From the NCBI RefSeq assembly GCF_000819985.1, contig NZ_CDBZ01000137.1, forward strand, positions 12,681-76,680: 64,000 bases of DNA, read 5' to 3'. Under the pieces are notes generated by a model that saw only the letters and a list, made by a program, of their open reading frames with translations, was not told where the DNA came from and did no database searches. How positions within the stretch are numbered: position 1 is the stretch's first letter; each line of letters begins with the position of its first letter. Below, one piece after another: positions 16,860 to 25,544 of the stretch. The position numbers and the translations under genes are program-made. Source of the DNA: Aeromonas media. Its GTDB lineage: Bacteria > Pseudomonadota > Gammaproteobacteria > Enterobacterales > Aeromonadaceae.

Positions 16860-18298
16860 GTCGCGTCCGCTCCATCCGTCGCTTCCTGCTCTCCGGCATC
16901 CTGGCCCTGGTCAGTCTCAGCCTGGCCGTCAGCGGCCTCATCGGCTATCTGGAAGCCAACCACGAGATGGAAGAGCTGTTCGATGCCCGTCTCGCCCAGT
17001 CCGCCCGCATCACCAACCAGCTGCTCAGCCGTTATCTGAAGCAGCGCGGCGAGCTGCCCAGCAACGGCGCCGTCTACCAGGAGTGGGAGCAGGCCGTGCC
17101 CGACACCTTTCATCAGGAGAAGCGCAGCTTCAGCCAGCTTGGGCGGGACAACGAGTTCACCCCCTACGGCCACGAGTTCGAACACAACCTCTACTTCCAG
17201 CTGCTGAGCGAGCAGGGCATCATACTGCTGCGCTCACCCAATGCGCCGGAGCAGCCCCTGACCACCCTGGAGCGCGGCTTCAACAGCGAGACCAAGGATC
17301 ACCACGAGTGGCGCACCTTCACCCTCTACAACGAGGATGAGCACACCTGGCTCATCGTGGCGGAGCGCGATGACGAGCGAGGGGAGCTGGCCAGCAAGAT
17401 GGCCACCCTGACCATGCTGCCGCTCTTCATCACCCTGCCCTTCCTGCTCGTCCTGCTCTGGTGGCTGGTGCAACGTGGCCTGGCTCCGTTGCACCAGCTG
17501 ACCCAGGCCATCGGCGAGCGCCATCCTGCCAACCTGAGCCCGCTCAACCTGGCCATCAAGGCCGAGGAGCTGACGCCGCTGGTGGCGGAGATCAATCGGC
17601 TGATGCACACCCTGGCGGACACCATAGAGCGGGAGAAACAGTTCACCAACGAGGCGGCCCACGAGCTGCGCACCCCGCTGGCGGTGCTACGCATCCACAG
17701 CGAGAATGCCTTGGCGGCCGAGGATGATCTCAGCCGCGAACAGGCGCTGCGCAAGATGTTGCTGGCGCTCGATCGCAGCGACCGGCTGATCCGCCAGTTG
17801 CTGACCCAGGCCCGCATCGACAATCAGCAGGTCCCGGCGCTCGGCAGGCTGGATCTGAGCCTGCTGTTGCAGGGCACCCTGGCCACCCTTGCCCCCATCG
17901 CCCTGAAGAAGGACCTGCAACTCTCCCTCGAGGGCGACGAGCATCTGCAGGTGATGGGACAGGCCATGTTGCTGGAGCTGATGTTTGGCAACCTCATCGA
18001 CAATGCGCTGCGCTACACCCAGGTGGGCGGCGAGGTCGCCGTGGTGATCACTCAGGAGGGCAACAGGGTCAGGGTCGATGTGCGGGACAATGGCCCCGGC
18101 ATTCCCACCGCCGCCCTGTCGCGCCTGTGCGAGCGCTTCTTTCGGGTCAACCCCCAGCAGGGGGATGGGGTGGGACTTGGCATGGCCATAGTCCAGCGCA
18201 TAGTACAGCTGCACGGCGCGGACCTCGACATCCACAACCGGCCCGAGGGGGGCCTTGAGGTGAGCGTGCTGCTGCCCGCCGCCCCCCGCCCGGCATAG
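16856..18298 (+). CDS. Sensor histidine kinase (QseC/PmrB-like)
   Basis: 480 residues. TM1 is at about 10-31, a periplasmic sensor of about 150 residues runs to about 183, TM2 (LTMLPLFITLPFLLVLLWWL) is at about 185-204, and a HAMP-like linker follows. The phospho-acceptor His269 is in NEAAHELRTPLAVLRIHSEN. The ATP domain shows N box NLIDNALRYT, G1 DVRDNGPGIP and G2 GVGLGMAIV. It is the partner of the regulator it overlaps by 4 nt. QseC-like kinases sense varied cues; the periplasmic domain here (rich in Glu, Asp and His) does not identify the signal. Confidence 0.93.
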   Translation: MSRVRSIRRFLLSGILALVSLSLAVSGLIGYLEANHEMEELFDARLAQSARITNQLLSRYLKQRGELPSNGAVYQEWEQAVPDTFHQEKRSFSQLGRDNEFTPYGHEFEHNLYFQLLSEQGIILLRSPNAPEQPLTTLERGFNSETKDHHEWRTFTLYNEDEHTWLIVAERDDERGELASKMATLTMLPLFITLPFLLVLLWWLVQRGLAPLHQLTQAIGERHPANLSPLNLAIKAEELTPLVAEINRLMHTLADTIEREKQFTNEAAHELRTPLAVLRIHSENALAAEDDLSREQALRKMLLALDRSDRLIRQLLTQARIDNQQVPALGRLDLSLLLQGTLATLAPIALKKDLQLSLEGDEHLQVMGQAMLLELMFGNLIDNALRYTQVGGEVAVVITQEGNRVRVDVRDNGPGIPTAALSRLCERFFRVNPQQGDGVGLGMAIVQRIVQLHGADLDIHNRPEGGLEVSVLLPAAPRPA

Positions 18299-18320
18299 GA
18301 GGCACAGACCTCAGGGGAGA

Positions 18321-18346
18321 AAAACGCGGGGCCTCGAGCCCCGCGT
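18321..18346 (-). terminator. Terminator of the periplasmic protease gene
   Basis: 9-bp stem ACGCGGGGC / GCCCCGCGT with a 5-nt loop. On the minus strand it is followed by a run of T residues and lies 27 nt past the protease stop. It may also help end the kinase transcript arriving on the plus strand. Confidence 0.8.
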
Positions 18347-18373
18347 GCGATCCTCGCGCCTTTGGAATGACGC

Positions 18374-18874
18374 CTAACCACAGCTCGGCTGCACCGTGAA
18401 GGTGCGGGCGGAGTCCACCGGCCCCAGCTCCGCCAGCAGACGACGACCGAGCAGCACGGGATAGATCATGTCGCTGCGATCCCGCAGGGTGAACCACTCC
18501 TTGTAGACCTTGTCACCGACACAGATGGACATAGTCACCGTGGGACGCTCCTCCATGCCACCGGCACCGCGCACCGTCACGCTGCGCTCCACCGGCCGCT
18601 CCAGGGTCTGGCGCACCTCCTTGTCGGTGTTGGCATCGGTCAACGCCAGTGTGAAGCGCACCCAGGGCTTGCCGTCACGCTTGAAGTGGTGCAGCTCCCG
18701 CGCATCGAGGGACGAGGTGAGCGCCCCGGTATCCAGCTTCATCTTGACCGCGACGCCACTTGGCATGATCAGGCCCTTCTCGATCCAGCCATAGACGGTG
18801 GGGGCCGCCCAGGCGCTCGATGAGAAGCAGAGGCTGGCCAACAACAACCAGCCGGCTTTGTGTGATACGGACAA
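18374..18874 (-). CDS. Periplasmic retropepsin-like protein (RimK-associated 'zinc protease' family)
   Basis: 166 residues. Signal peptide at 1-23 (LLLASLCFSSSAWA). The mature part has VKMKLDTGALTSSLDA, the Asp-Thr-Gly motif of retropepsin-like aspartic proteases, and VLLGRRLL near the end, the usual second half of that fold. The family (PF05618) is annotated as ATP-dependent zinc protease linked to RimK, but no metal site or ATPase motif is visible, so the aspartic-protease reading is preferred. The start codon is TTG at 18874, supported by GAGGAG 6 nt upstream. Some exported members in Pseudomonas handle peptidoglycan-enzyme turnover; no such link is shown here. Confidence 0.78.
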   Translation of the reverse strand: MSVSHKAGWLLLASLCFSSSAWAAPTVYGWIEKGLIMPSGVAVKMKLDTGALTSSLDARELHHFKRDGKPWVRFTLALTDANTDKEVRQTLERPVERSVTVRGAGGMEERPTVTMSICVGDKVYKEWFTLRDRSDMIYPVLLGRRLLAELGPVDSARTFTVQPSCG

Positions 18875-19272
18875 TGTGTTCTCCTCGTCGAAGCGGGCCC
18901 ACGCTGGCCCTCTGCGCCAGAGTGGGCAGCACGCAGGCCCCTGTCAACTGGCAAACGTGGCGCAGGCGCCCAGAACCCCGGCCTCTGGCACTCACGGCAT
19001 GGGGGATCCGACAGCAGTTGACTCTGGTGCAGGGGGAAAAAAGAGGGGAGAGAGGGGCCACGGCGAGGTGCTGGATGAAGCTGGTGGCCGACCTCAGGTT
19101 GTGACGCCAAAGGCTACCACAATGCTGAGCGAATTATCAGTCTTGTTCTGGCGGGATTTTTGCCTAGACTGTTGTAAACCGGAGGCCTTGAAAACCTGCG
19201 GTTTTTTTGTGCCTGCCGAAAATTTTGCCCACTGCAACAGTGACTTTCACAAGGCTCAATAAGGAATTTGCA
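18875..19272. promoter_or_regulatory. Divergent intergenic region, protease / guaC
   Basis: 398 nt without a supported gene. It must hold promoters for both flanking genes. A plausible guaC promoter is TTGTTC (near 19143) with TAGACT 16 nt later (near 19165), placing the start just before the hairpin at 19176. GCAAACGTGG at 18951 weakly resembles a PurR half-site. Confidence 0.5.
19176..19208 (+). promoter_or_regulatory. Leader hairpin with U-tract upstream of guaC
   Basis: AAACCG and CGGTTT form the outer stem, AGG and CCT an inner stem, and the 3' arm runs into seven T residues. It has the form of an intrinsic terminator but sits about 65 nt before guaC and at the likely transcript start. 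It may attenuate guaC or cap a short upstream RNA. Confidence 0.55.
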
Positions 19273-20316
19273 ATGCGTATCGAAGAAGACTTGAAGCTCG
19301 GTTTCAAGGATGTCCTGTTTCGTCCAAAGCGCTCTACCCTCAAGAGCCGTTCCCAAGTCAGCCTGACCCGTCAGTTCACCTTCAAGCACACCCAGACCCA
19401 GTGGCAGGGGGTGCCCGTCATCGCCGCCAACATGGACACCGTCGGCACCTTCGCCATGGCGCGTACCCTGGCCGGCTTCGAGATGATGACGGCGGTACAC
19501 AAGCACTACAGCCTCGCCCAGTGGCAAACCTTCGTGAACGACACCGATCCTGCTCTGCTGGGCCATGTCATGGTCTCCACCGGCACCTCGGAAGAGGACT
19601 TCATCAAGACCCGCCAGATCCTCGCCATGTCCGAGGCGCTGCGCTTCATCTGCGTGGACGTGGCCAACGGCTACTCCCAGCACTTCGTCGAGTTCCTGCG
19701 CAAGATCCGTGAAGCCTGCCCGAACCACGTCATCCTGGCGGGCAACGTGGTCACCGGCGAGATGGTGGAGGAGCTGATCCTCTCCGGCGCCGACATCGTC
19801 AAGGTGGGCATAGGCCCGGGCTCGGTCTGCACCACCCGGGTCAAGACCGGCGTCGGCTACCCCCAGCTCTCCGCCATCATAGAATGCGCCGATGCGGCCC
19901 ACGGCCTCGGTGGCCAGATCGTCGGTGACGGCGGCTGCACCTGCCCGGGCGACGTGGCCAAGGCGTTTGGCGGCGGCGCCGACTTCGTGATGCTGGGGGG
20001 CATGCTGGCGGCCCACGAGGAGTGCGGCGGCGAAGTGGTGGACGTGGATGGCGAGCCCTTCATGAAGTTCTACGGCATGAGCTCTTCCAGTGCCATGGAC
20101 AAGCACGCCGGCGGCGTCGCCGAATACCGTGCCTCCGAGGGCAAAACGGTGCTGCTGCCCTACCGCGGCCCGGTCGAGAACGCCGTGCGCGATATCCTCG
20201 GCGGTGTGCGTTCCACCTGCACCTATGTCGGCGCCAGCCAGCTGAAAGAGCTCACCAAGCGCACCACCTTCATCCGGGTGCGCGAGCAGGAGAACAACGT
20301 CTACGGCAAGGAGTAA
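19273..20316 (+). CDS. guaC: GMP reductase
   Basis: 347 residues, the same as E. coli GuaC. It converts GMP to IMP with NADPH and release of ammonia, feeding guanine nucleotides back to the purine branch point. The IMPDH/GMPR barrel is clear: [13 protein letters not shown] near the N-terminus, the catalytic Cys in [27 protein letters not shown], and [10 protein letters not shown] with YRGPVENAV at the C-terminal half. No CBS domains are present, which distinguishes it from GuaB. The ATG at 19273 is preceded by AAGGAA; the longer frame start at 19207 lies in the leader U-tract. Confidence 0.97.
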   Translation: MRIEEDLKLGFKDVLFRPKRSTLKSRSQVSLTRQFTFKHTQTQWQGVPVIAANMDTVGTFAMARTLAGFEMMTAVHKHYSLAQWQTFVNDTDPALLGHVMVSTGTSEEDFIKTRQILAMSEALRFICVDVANGYSQHFVEFLRKIREACPNHVILAGNVVTGEMVEELILSGADIVKVGIGPGSVCTTRVKTGVGYPQLSAIIECADAAHGLGGQIVGDGGCTCPGDVAKAFGGGADFVMLGGMLAAHEECGGEVVDVDGEPFMKFYGMSSSSAMDKHAGGVAEYRASEGKTVLLPYRGPVENAVRDILGGVRSTCTYVGASQLKELTKRTTFIRVREQENNVYGKE

Positions 20317-20359
20317 TCTGCCGCAGCCCCGTCACGCGCTGACGGTTAGAAGCCAGGCC

Positions 20360-20391
20360 ACCGGTGTGCTACCCTGCGCACCGGTTTTTTT
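20360..20391 (+). terminator. Intrinsic terminator of guaC
   Basis: 10-bp stem ACCGGTGTGC / GCGCACCGGT (one G-U pair), 6-nt loop, followed by seven T residues. It ends 19 nt before the earP ATG. Confidence 0.93.
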
Positions 20392-20410
20392 GCATCTGGA
20401 ACCTCAAGCC

Positions 20411-21604
20411 ATGACAAGCCCCCTGCCCCCCTTCGACTGGGACATCTTCTGCACAGTGGTGGACAACTTCGGCGACATAGGCGTCACCTGGCGGCTGGCC
20501 CGCCAGCTCGAGCAGGAAGGGCATGGAGAGGTGCGGCTCTGGGTGGACGACCTGGCGAGCTTTGCCCGCATCTGCCCGGGGCTTAATCCCGCGCGGGATC
20601 GCCAGTGGGTTGAGGGAATTCACATCCAACGCTGGCAGGGCCCCCTGCCAGCGGATGCCATTCCGGCCAGAGTGGTCATAGAGGCCTTCGCCTGCGAGCT
20701 GCCCGCCCCCTTTATCGAACGCATGGCCGAGCAGAGCCCGCCCCCCTGCTGGATCAATCTGGAGTATCTCTCGGCAGAGAGCTGGGTCGAGGATTGCCAC
20801 GGCCTCGCCTCGCCGCAGCGGGTCGGCAAGCTGAGCCTCAATAAATACTTCTTCTTCCCGGGCTTCACGGCTAAGACCGGTGGACTCTTGTGCGAGCAGG
20901 GGCTCATCGCCGAGCGGGAGCGGTGGCAGCAGGATGAGGCAGGCCTTGCCGCCTACTGGGCGAGCCTGGGGCTGCCGCCCAGGGCGCAAGACGAGCTGCG
21001 GATAAGCCTCTTCACCTACGAGAGCGAGGCGCTGAAAAGCCTGGTGCAAAGCTGGAGCCAGGGCGCCACCCCGGTCACCCTGCTGCTGCCGCTCGGTCGC
21101 TCCCTCAACGACGTGCTCAGCGGCGCAGGGCTTGAGAGTGCCATCGGCACGGCCAGGGCGGGGGAGCTGCTTCAGGTGGGCCAACTTGCCATCAAGCTGC
21201 TGCCGATGACGAGCCAGGCAGGCTACGATCGGCTGCTGTGGAGCTGCGATCTCAACCTGGTGCGCGGCGAAGACTCCTTCGTGCGAGCCCAATGGGCGGC
21301 AAGGCCCTTCCTGTGGCACATCTATCCCCAGGACGATCAGGCTCACATTGCCAAGCTGGATGATTTCCTTGACCACTACTTATCTAGCTTGCCAGATCTG
21401 GCCGACTTGCCGACCGATGCGGCCCACTGGCTGCGCGCCTTCAATCATGCCCTCAACCATGGGCAAGATGTGCGCGAACTCTGGGCCCAATGGCCGCAAT
21501 TCGGCACTATTTGGCAACAACATGCGCGAAGCTGGTCACAGAAGTTGCTTGCCGATGGGGATCTCGTCACTCGGCTGGTGAAATTTTTAGAAAGCCGTAT
21601 ATAA
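20411..21604 (+). CDS. earP: EF-P arginine rhamnosyltransferase
   Basis: 397 residues from the ATG at 20411. EarP transfers rhamnose from dTDP-L-rhamnose to Arg32 of EF-P, allowing rescue of ribosomes stalled at polyproline. [18 protein letters not shown] carries the N-terminal catalytic Asp motif, [20 protein letters not shown] the C-terminal nucleotide-sugar-binding Glu region, and [10 protein letters not shown] is typical of the family. The very next gene is efp, whose position 32 is Arg, which confirms the assignment by context. The dTDP-rhamnose genes (rmlABCD) are not in this window. Confidence 0.95.
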   Translation: MTSPLPPFDWDIFCTVVDNFGDIGVTWRLARQLEQEGHGEVRLWVDDLASFARICPGLNPARDRQWVEGIHIQRWQGPLPADAIPARVVIEAFACELPAPFIERMAEQSPPPCWINLEYLSAESWVEDCHGLASPQRVGKLSLNKYFFFPGFTAKTGGLLCEQGLIAERERWQQDEAGLAAYWASLGLPPRAQDELRISLFTYESEALKSLVQSWSQGATPVTLLLPLGRSLNDVLSGAGLESAIGTARAGELLQVGQLAIKLLPMTSQAGYDRLLWSCDLNLVRGEDSFVRAQWAARPFLWHIYPQDDQAHIAKLDDFLDHYLSSLPDLADLPTDAAHWLRAFNHALNHGQDVRELWAQWPQFGTIWQQHARSWSQKLLADGDLVTRLVKFLESRI

Positions 21605-21605
21605 T
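21600..21605 (+). promoter_or_regulatory. Candidate -10 box of efp
   Basis: A perfect TATAAT overlaps the end of earP, 42 nt before the efp ATG. No good -35 hexamer is seen at 16-18 nt upstream, so an independent efp promoter is likely but not certain. Confidence 0.4.
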
Positions 21606-21647
21606 CTGGCAGTTTTTATCTGCCCGTATACGAACAGGAATTTTTAC

Positions 21648-22214
21648 ATGAAAACCGCACAGGAAATCCGCGCTGGTAACGTCGTCATGATCGGTACCGA
21701 GCCGATGGTGGTCCAGAAAGCCGAATTCAACAAATCCGGCCGTAACTCCGCCGTGGTCAAGATGAAGCTGAAAGGCCTGCTGAACGGCAGCGCCACCGAG
21801 ACCGTATTCAAGGCCGACGACAAGCTGGAAGTCGTTCAGCTGGAGCGTAAAGAGTGCACCTACTCTTACTTCTCCGACCCCCTGTATGTCTTCATGGACA
21901 CCGAGTACAACCAGTACGACGTCGAGAAAGACAACCTGGGTGACGCCCTGAACTACATGGTTGACGGCATGGAAGACATCTGCGAAGTGACTTTCTACAA
22001 CGAGAAAGCCATCTCCGTAGAACTGCCGACCACCATCGTTCGCGAAGTCGAGTACACCGAGCCGGCCGCCCGTGGCGACACCTCCGGTAAAGTGACCAAG
22101 CCGGCCCGCCTGAAGGGCACCACCTACGAGCTGGCCGTTGCCGCCTTCGTAGAGATCGGCGACAAGATCGAAATCGATACCCGCACCGGTGAATTCAAGC
22201 GTCGCGTCAACTGA
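21648..22214 (+). CDS. efp: Translation elongation factor P (Arg32 type)
   Basis: 188 residues, full length, with three beta-barrel domains. EF-P binds between the P and E sites and speeds peptide-bond formation at consecutive prolines. The modified loop reads [12 protein letters not shown] with Arg at position 32; this is the substrate of EarP rather than of EpmA/EpmB, which need Lys34. Downstream segments [12 protein letters not shown] and [15 protein letters not shown] are conserved in the family. Codon use looks more biased than in neighbours (frequent CGT, GGT and AAA), as expected for an abundant protein. A strong terminator follows. Confidence 0.98.
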   Translation: MKTAQEIRAGNVVMIGTEPMVVQKAEFNKSGRNSAVVKMKLKGLLNGSATETVFKADDKLEVVQLERKECTYSYFSDPLYVFMDTEYNQYDVEKDNLGDALNYMVDGMEDICEVTFYNEKAISVELPTTIVREVEYTEPAARGDTSGKVTKPARLKGTTYELAVAAFVEIGDKIEIDTRTGEFKRRVN

Positions 22215-22240
22215 TTTGACGGCTTCACGCCCGTGTTGAA

Positions 22241-22266
22241 AAAAGCGAGCCCCAGGCTCGCTTTTT
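22241..22266 (+). terminator. Intrinsic terminator of efp
   Basis: AAAAGCGAGCC / GGCTCGCTTTT, 11-bp stem with a 3-nt loop, continuing into T residues, 27 nt after the stop. Confidence 0.95.
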
Positions 22267-22412
22267 CTTTATGGGCACCGGCCCTGCGATCATTCAGCCC
22301 CGGTCAGTGACAGTGGGCCTTCCATTGAGGGAGAATTCCCCTGCCCCCTTTCGTCTCGCGCCGATTGGGACTACACCATGAAGTCAGGTTCCTCCTCCCT
22401 CACAGGCTCCCT

Positions 22413-23024
22413 ATGACATCTCATCAAAAACTTCTGCTGTTGCTGCTCACCCTGGTACTGCTGGTGCTCTCCGGCTGGCAACCCTATGACAGGGTCACCT
22501 GGCTGCTGGAAGTCGCCCCCGTGCTGATCGTCGTGCCGCTGTTGCTGCTGAGCCAGCGCAGCTACCCCCTCACCAGCCTGCTCTACCTGTGCATCTTTCT
22601 GCACGGGGCCGTGCTGATGCTGGGGGGTGCTTACACCTATGCCCGGGTGCCGCTCGGTTTCGACCTGCAGCAGTGGTTCGATCTCGGTCGCAACCCCTAT
22701 GACAAGATTGGCCACTTCTTCCAGGGGTTCGTGCCCGCCCTGGCCTGTCGCGAGATACTGCTGCGCGGCCACCATGTGCAGGGCAAGAAGATGCTGGTGT
22801 TTCTGGTGATCTGCGTGGTGCTCGCCGTCAGCGCCAGCTATGAACTCATCGAGTGGGGCGCCGCTCTGGCTCTGGGTCAGGGCGCCGACGAGTTCCTCGG
22901 CACCCAGGGGGATCCCTGGGATACCCAGTCCGACATGTTCTTCGCCCTGATGGGGGCCGTCAGCGCCCTATTGCTGCTCTCCCCCCTGCACGACCGCCAG
23001 CTCGGCAGGCTTGCCCGGCCCTGA
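22413..23024 (+). CDS. yjdF: DUF2238 inner-membrane protein (YjdF-like)
   Basis: 203 residues with six or so hydrophobic helices. The family signature is visible: YDKIGHFFQGFVPALACRE in the middle, ASYELIEWGAAL after the next helix, and GDPWDTQSDMFFALMGA near the end. E. coli YjdF belongs to the same family; no function is established. The conserved His, Glu and Asp residues lie at helix ends, as in membrane-embedded hydrolases, but this is only suggestive. The ATG at 22413 is used; the SD is weak. Confidence 0.85.
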   Translation: MTSHQKLLLLLLTLVLLVLSGWQPYDRVTWLLEVAPVLIVVPLLLLSQRSYPLTSLLYLCIFLHGAVLMLGGAYTYARVPLGFDLQQWFDLGRNPYDKIGHFFQGFVPALACREILLRGHHVQGKKMLVFLVICVVLAVSASYELIEWGAALALGQGADEFLGTQGDPWDTQSDMFFALMGAVSALLLLSPLHDRQLGRLARP

Positions 23025-23031
23025 GCCCGTC

Positions 23032-23056
23032 GAGGGAAGGGCCTGCCCCTTCCCTC
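23032..23056. repeat. C/G-rich hairpin after the YjdF-like stop
   Basis: GAGGGAAGGG / CCCTTCCCTC, 10-bp arms with a 5-nt loop, 8 nt after the stop. The stretch just before it (GAGCCCGTCGAGGG) resembles the GAGCCTGTCGAAGG repeat common in many proteobacterial intergenic regions. No U-tract is present. Confidence 0.5.
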
Positions 23057-23130
23057 TTGCTACTGGATCCCCCGACCCCCTTCAGAAATCCGGCACGCCG
23101 CCGCTAACCCAGTCAACCGGGGAGCGCATT

Positions 23131-23883
23131 ATGGCCAGATTATCCTTACCACTGCTGTTTTTGACCCTGCTGGCGAGCACCACCTTGCCGGCCAACGAGA
23201 TCTCGCCCCCGGCCCCTCTCTATCACTGGCAGGAGAGCGACTGGAAGGGAGTGCCTGACAGCACCCGGATCGACAAGCAGAGGGTGCTCTTTGCCAAGCA
23301 CGACGGCGACAGCTATCTGGGGCTTGCCATCCTGCTGCCGGACTGGCAGCGTAGCGGCCAGCTGTGGCAACTGACCCGGGATCTGGGTCGACTCGGCTTC
23401 GATACCCTGCTGCTGCTCCCCTACCCCCAGCAGACCGAGCTGGATCCGGCCTCAGAGCAGAAGCAGGAGAGCATTGACGCATTTCGCCGGCAATTTGCCG
23501 AACGCATCGTCAAGCTCGGTGACGCCAAGCTGCAGGAGGGCGGGTTCAAGCTGTTGCTGGCGCAAGGCACCAGCGCGGCCTGGGCCGCCAACCTCATCAC
23601 CAGCGAGCAATTGCCCGCCCCCGATGCCCTGGTGCTGCTCGACGGTTTCTTTCCCAACCAGCTGAGCAACCAGACCCTGGCCAAGCAGGTGGCCCAGGCC
23701 AGCATTCCCACCCTGGATCTCTATCAGGAAGACGGGGGACGCTGGCCCCTGCTGGCTGCCGAGGCTCGCCAGAGCGAGAGCCGCCGCAGCCACAAGCTCA
23801 ACTACCGTCCCTATGCCTTGATGGAACTGGGCGAAACGCCGGGTCGCATCCAGGGCTGGCTGACCCATCTGGGCTGGATCTGA
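23131..23883 (+). CDS. Exported DUF3530-type protein (alpha/beta hydrolase-like)
   Basis: 250 residues from the ATG at 23131, preceded by GGGGAG. Residues 1-20 are a signal peptide (LLFLTLLASTTLPA). The layout resembles the DUF3530 family of periplasmic proteins with a hydrolase-like fold: LGLAILLPDWQRSG near the first strand, KLLLAQGTSAAWAANL where the nucleophile elbow would be, and ALVLLDGFFP further on. The elbow reads Gly-Thr-Ser rather than the classical Gly-x-Ser-x-Gly, so catalytic activity is doubtful. No partner gene is close. Confidence 0.65.
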   Translation: MARLSLPLLFLTLLASTTLPANEISPPAPLYHWQESDWKGVPDSTRIDKQRVLFAKHDGDSYLGLAILLPDWQRSGQLWQLTRDLGRLGFDTLLLLPYPQQTELDPASEQKQESIDAFRRQFAERIVKLGDAKLQEGGFKLLLAQGTSAAWAANLITSEQLPAPDALVLLDGFFPNQLSNQTLAKQVAQASIPTLDLYQEDGGRWPLLAAEARQSESRRSHKLNYRPYALMELGETPGRIQGWLTHLGWI

Positions 23884-24000
23884 CCCCAAAAATGCCGCCG
23901 GCCTCACATCCGGCGCGATTGCCAAGCCATTGATGCGCTGCAAACTGGCCCTCGGTCGCCGATGTTTGGCATCATAAACGCCTCAACGGCAGGAGGCTTA

Positions 24001-24957
24001 ATGCAGCAAATCGTGTTTCTCGACAGTGACACCCTGGACGCCGGCATCAATCTGCGTCGCCCCGACTTCCCCCATCACTGGCAAAGCTACCCCGAGACGA
24101 GGCCGGAACAGGTGGTGGAGCGGCTCAGTTGCGCCAGCATCGCCATCATCAACAAGGTGCGCATCGGCGCCGCCGAGCTGGCCCGGCTGCCGGACCTGAA
24201 ACTCATCGCGCTGGCCGCAACCGGCAGTGACAACCTGGATCTGGAGGCGTGCCGCGCCGCCAACGTCGGCGTCTGCAACATCCGCAACTACTCGGGCCCC
24301 TCGGTGCCGGAACACGCCATGGCGCTGATGCTGGCCTTGTCTCGCAACCTGTTCGCCTGGCGCCAGTCCCTGCTGGAGGGGCGCTGGCAGCAGAGCGGCC
24401 AGTTCTGCTTCTTCGATCACCCCATCACGGATCTGCACGGCAAGCGCCTCGGCATCATCGGCAAGGGCACCCTGGGGCAGGCTCTGGGGCAGAGGGCCAG
24501 TGCCATCGGCATGGAGGTCTTTTATGCCCAGAGCCAGGTCGGCGCCAGCCACGACGAGGATCGGTTGCCCCTCGACGAGCTGCTGCAAAGCGCGGACATC
24601 ATCAGCCTGCACTGCCCGCTCACCCCCTACACCCGCCACCTGATAGGTCCGCGGGAGCTGGCCATGATGAAACCGGGAGCTCTGCTGATCAATGTGGGCC
24701 GCGGCGGCCTGGTGGACGAGCAGGCCCTGCTGGAGGCGCTGGCCAACGGTCGCCTCGGCGGCGCCGGGTTCGACGTGGCGAGCATCGAGCCACCTCCCCC
24801 CGACCACCCCCTGATGCAGGCGCTGCGTTACCCCAACTTCATTCTGACGCCCCATGTGGCCTGGGCCAGCGAGGAATCGATGCAGCGCCTCGCGGATCAG
24901 TTGATCGACAACATCAACGCCTTTGCCGCCGGCAGGCGCCAGCACCGTCTGGTCTGA
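24001..24957 (+). CDS. D-2-hydroxyacid dehydrogenase (HprA/GhrB-like)
   Basis: 318 residues from the ATG at 24001 with AGGAGG upstream. It has the two-domain D-2-hydroxyacid dehydrogenase fold. The nucleotide motif GIIGKGTLGQALG starts at 151, and catalytic Arg234 (INVGRGGLVDE), Glu263 (VASIEPP) and His285 (LTPHVAW) are all present. After the second strand the sequence is EVFYAQSQ with no acidic residue, so NADP(H) use is possible. The likely substrates are glyoxylate, hydroxypyruvate or related 2-oxoacids. It is convergent with the glycine-zipper gene and they share a bidirectional terminator. Confidence 0.88.
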   Translation: MQQIVFLDSDTLDAGINLRRPDFPHHWQSYPETRPEQVVERLSCASIAIINKVRIGAAELARLPDLKLIALAATGSDNLDLEACRAANVGVCNIRNYSGPSVPEHAMALMLALSRNLFAWRQSLLEGRWQQSGQFCFFDHPITDLHGKRLGIIGKGTLGQALGQRASAIGMEVFYAQSQVGASHDEDRLPLDELLQSADIISLHCPLTPYTRHLIGPRELAMMKPGALLINVGRGGLVDEQALLEALANGRLGGAGFDVASIEPPPPDHPLMQALRYPNFILTPHVAWASEESMQRLADQLIDNINAFAAGRRQHRLV

Positions 24958-25025
24958 CACGCCGAGGCCGGGGCCGGCAACATCGCTCGGCGGGTATCCC
25001 TACCGCCTTCGATACGATGGGCACG

Positions 25026-25050
25026 AAAAAGGGGCCCCTGGCCCCTTTTT
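25026..25050. terminator. Bidirectional terminator between convergent genes
   Basis: AAAAAGGGGCC / GGCCCCTTTTT, 11-bp stem with a 3-nt loop. Symmetrical A and T tracts let it work for the dehydrogenase (plus) and the glycine-zipper gene (minus). Confidence 0.93.
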
Positions 25051-25067
25051 CTCTCTCCTGGCTGACC

Positions 25068-25544
25068 TCAGTCGTCGTCATGCCATCTGTGCTTGCGGTG
25101 CTTTTTGTGATGCTTGTGGTGCTTGTGATAGCGCCTGTCGTCATAGTAGCGATCGTTGTTGCTCTCGTGACCGTCGCCGGTTTTGGCGCCTATGGCCGAA
25201 CCACCAGCCCCGCCGATGCCGGCACCGATCAGCTGGCCAGTGCTGCCACCCACGCTCTTGCCGATGGCGGCACCGCCCAGGGCACCGACCGCGCCCCCCA
25301 GGGCTGCCTCATTCTTGTTGCCCCGGTCGGCCGTGGCCGCACCGCCCGCCGCACCGCCAACAGCGGCCCCCACCAAGGCGCCGGTGTCGCCCCCCAGCTG
25401 CTTGCCGATCATGGTACCTGCAACCCCGCCGACACCACCACCGAGTATGGTGTTGACGGTCTCGGACGCCTGCGCCTGACCATTGCCCAACAGCAGCGCG
25501 CCCAGCAGCGCCATCGCGCTCATGCCGTATTTTCTCATTTCCAT
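25068..25544 (-). CDS. Glycine-zipper envelope protein with His/Lys-rich tail
   Basis: 158 residues. Residues 1-27 are a signal peptide (GALLLGNGQAQA). The mature N-terminal two thirds are a Gly/Ala repeat, for example GGGVGGVAGTMIGKQLGG, GALVGAAVGGAAGGAA and GAALGGAVGALGGAAIG-like segments. These spaced glycines form the glycine-zipper pattern of outer-membrane-associated proteins (17-kDa antigen / YMGG families). From about residue 128 the protein changes to a charged tail with HKHHKHHKKH and a final Asp run, which could bind metal or LPS. No lipobox Cys is present. AGGAG precedes the start. The function is unknown. Confidence 0.8.
   Translation of the reverse strand: MEMRKYGMSAMALLGALLLGNGQAQASETVNTILGGGVGGVAGTMIGKQLGGDTGALVGAAVGGAAGGAATADRGNKNEAALGGAVGALGGAAIGKSVGGSTGQLIGAGIGGAGGSAIGAKTGDGHESNNDRYYDDRRYHKHHKHHKKHRKHRWHDDD

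Noticed and set aside
18324-18346. Palindrome after the kinase gene as an operator
   Set aside because: The T tract on the minus strand and position after the protease stop mark it as a terminator.
18951-18960. PurR operator upstream of guaC
   Set aside because: Only one half resembles the consensus and it lies over 300 nt from the gene; noted but not annotated as a site.
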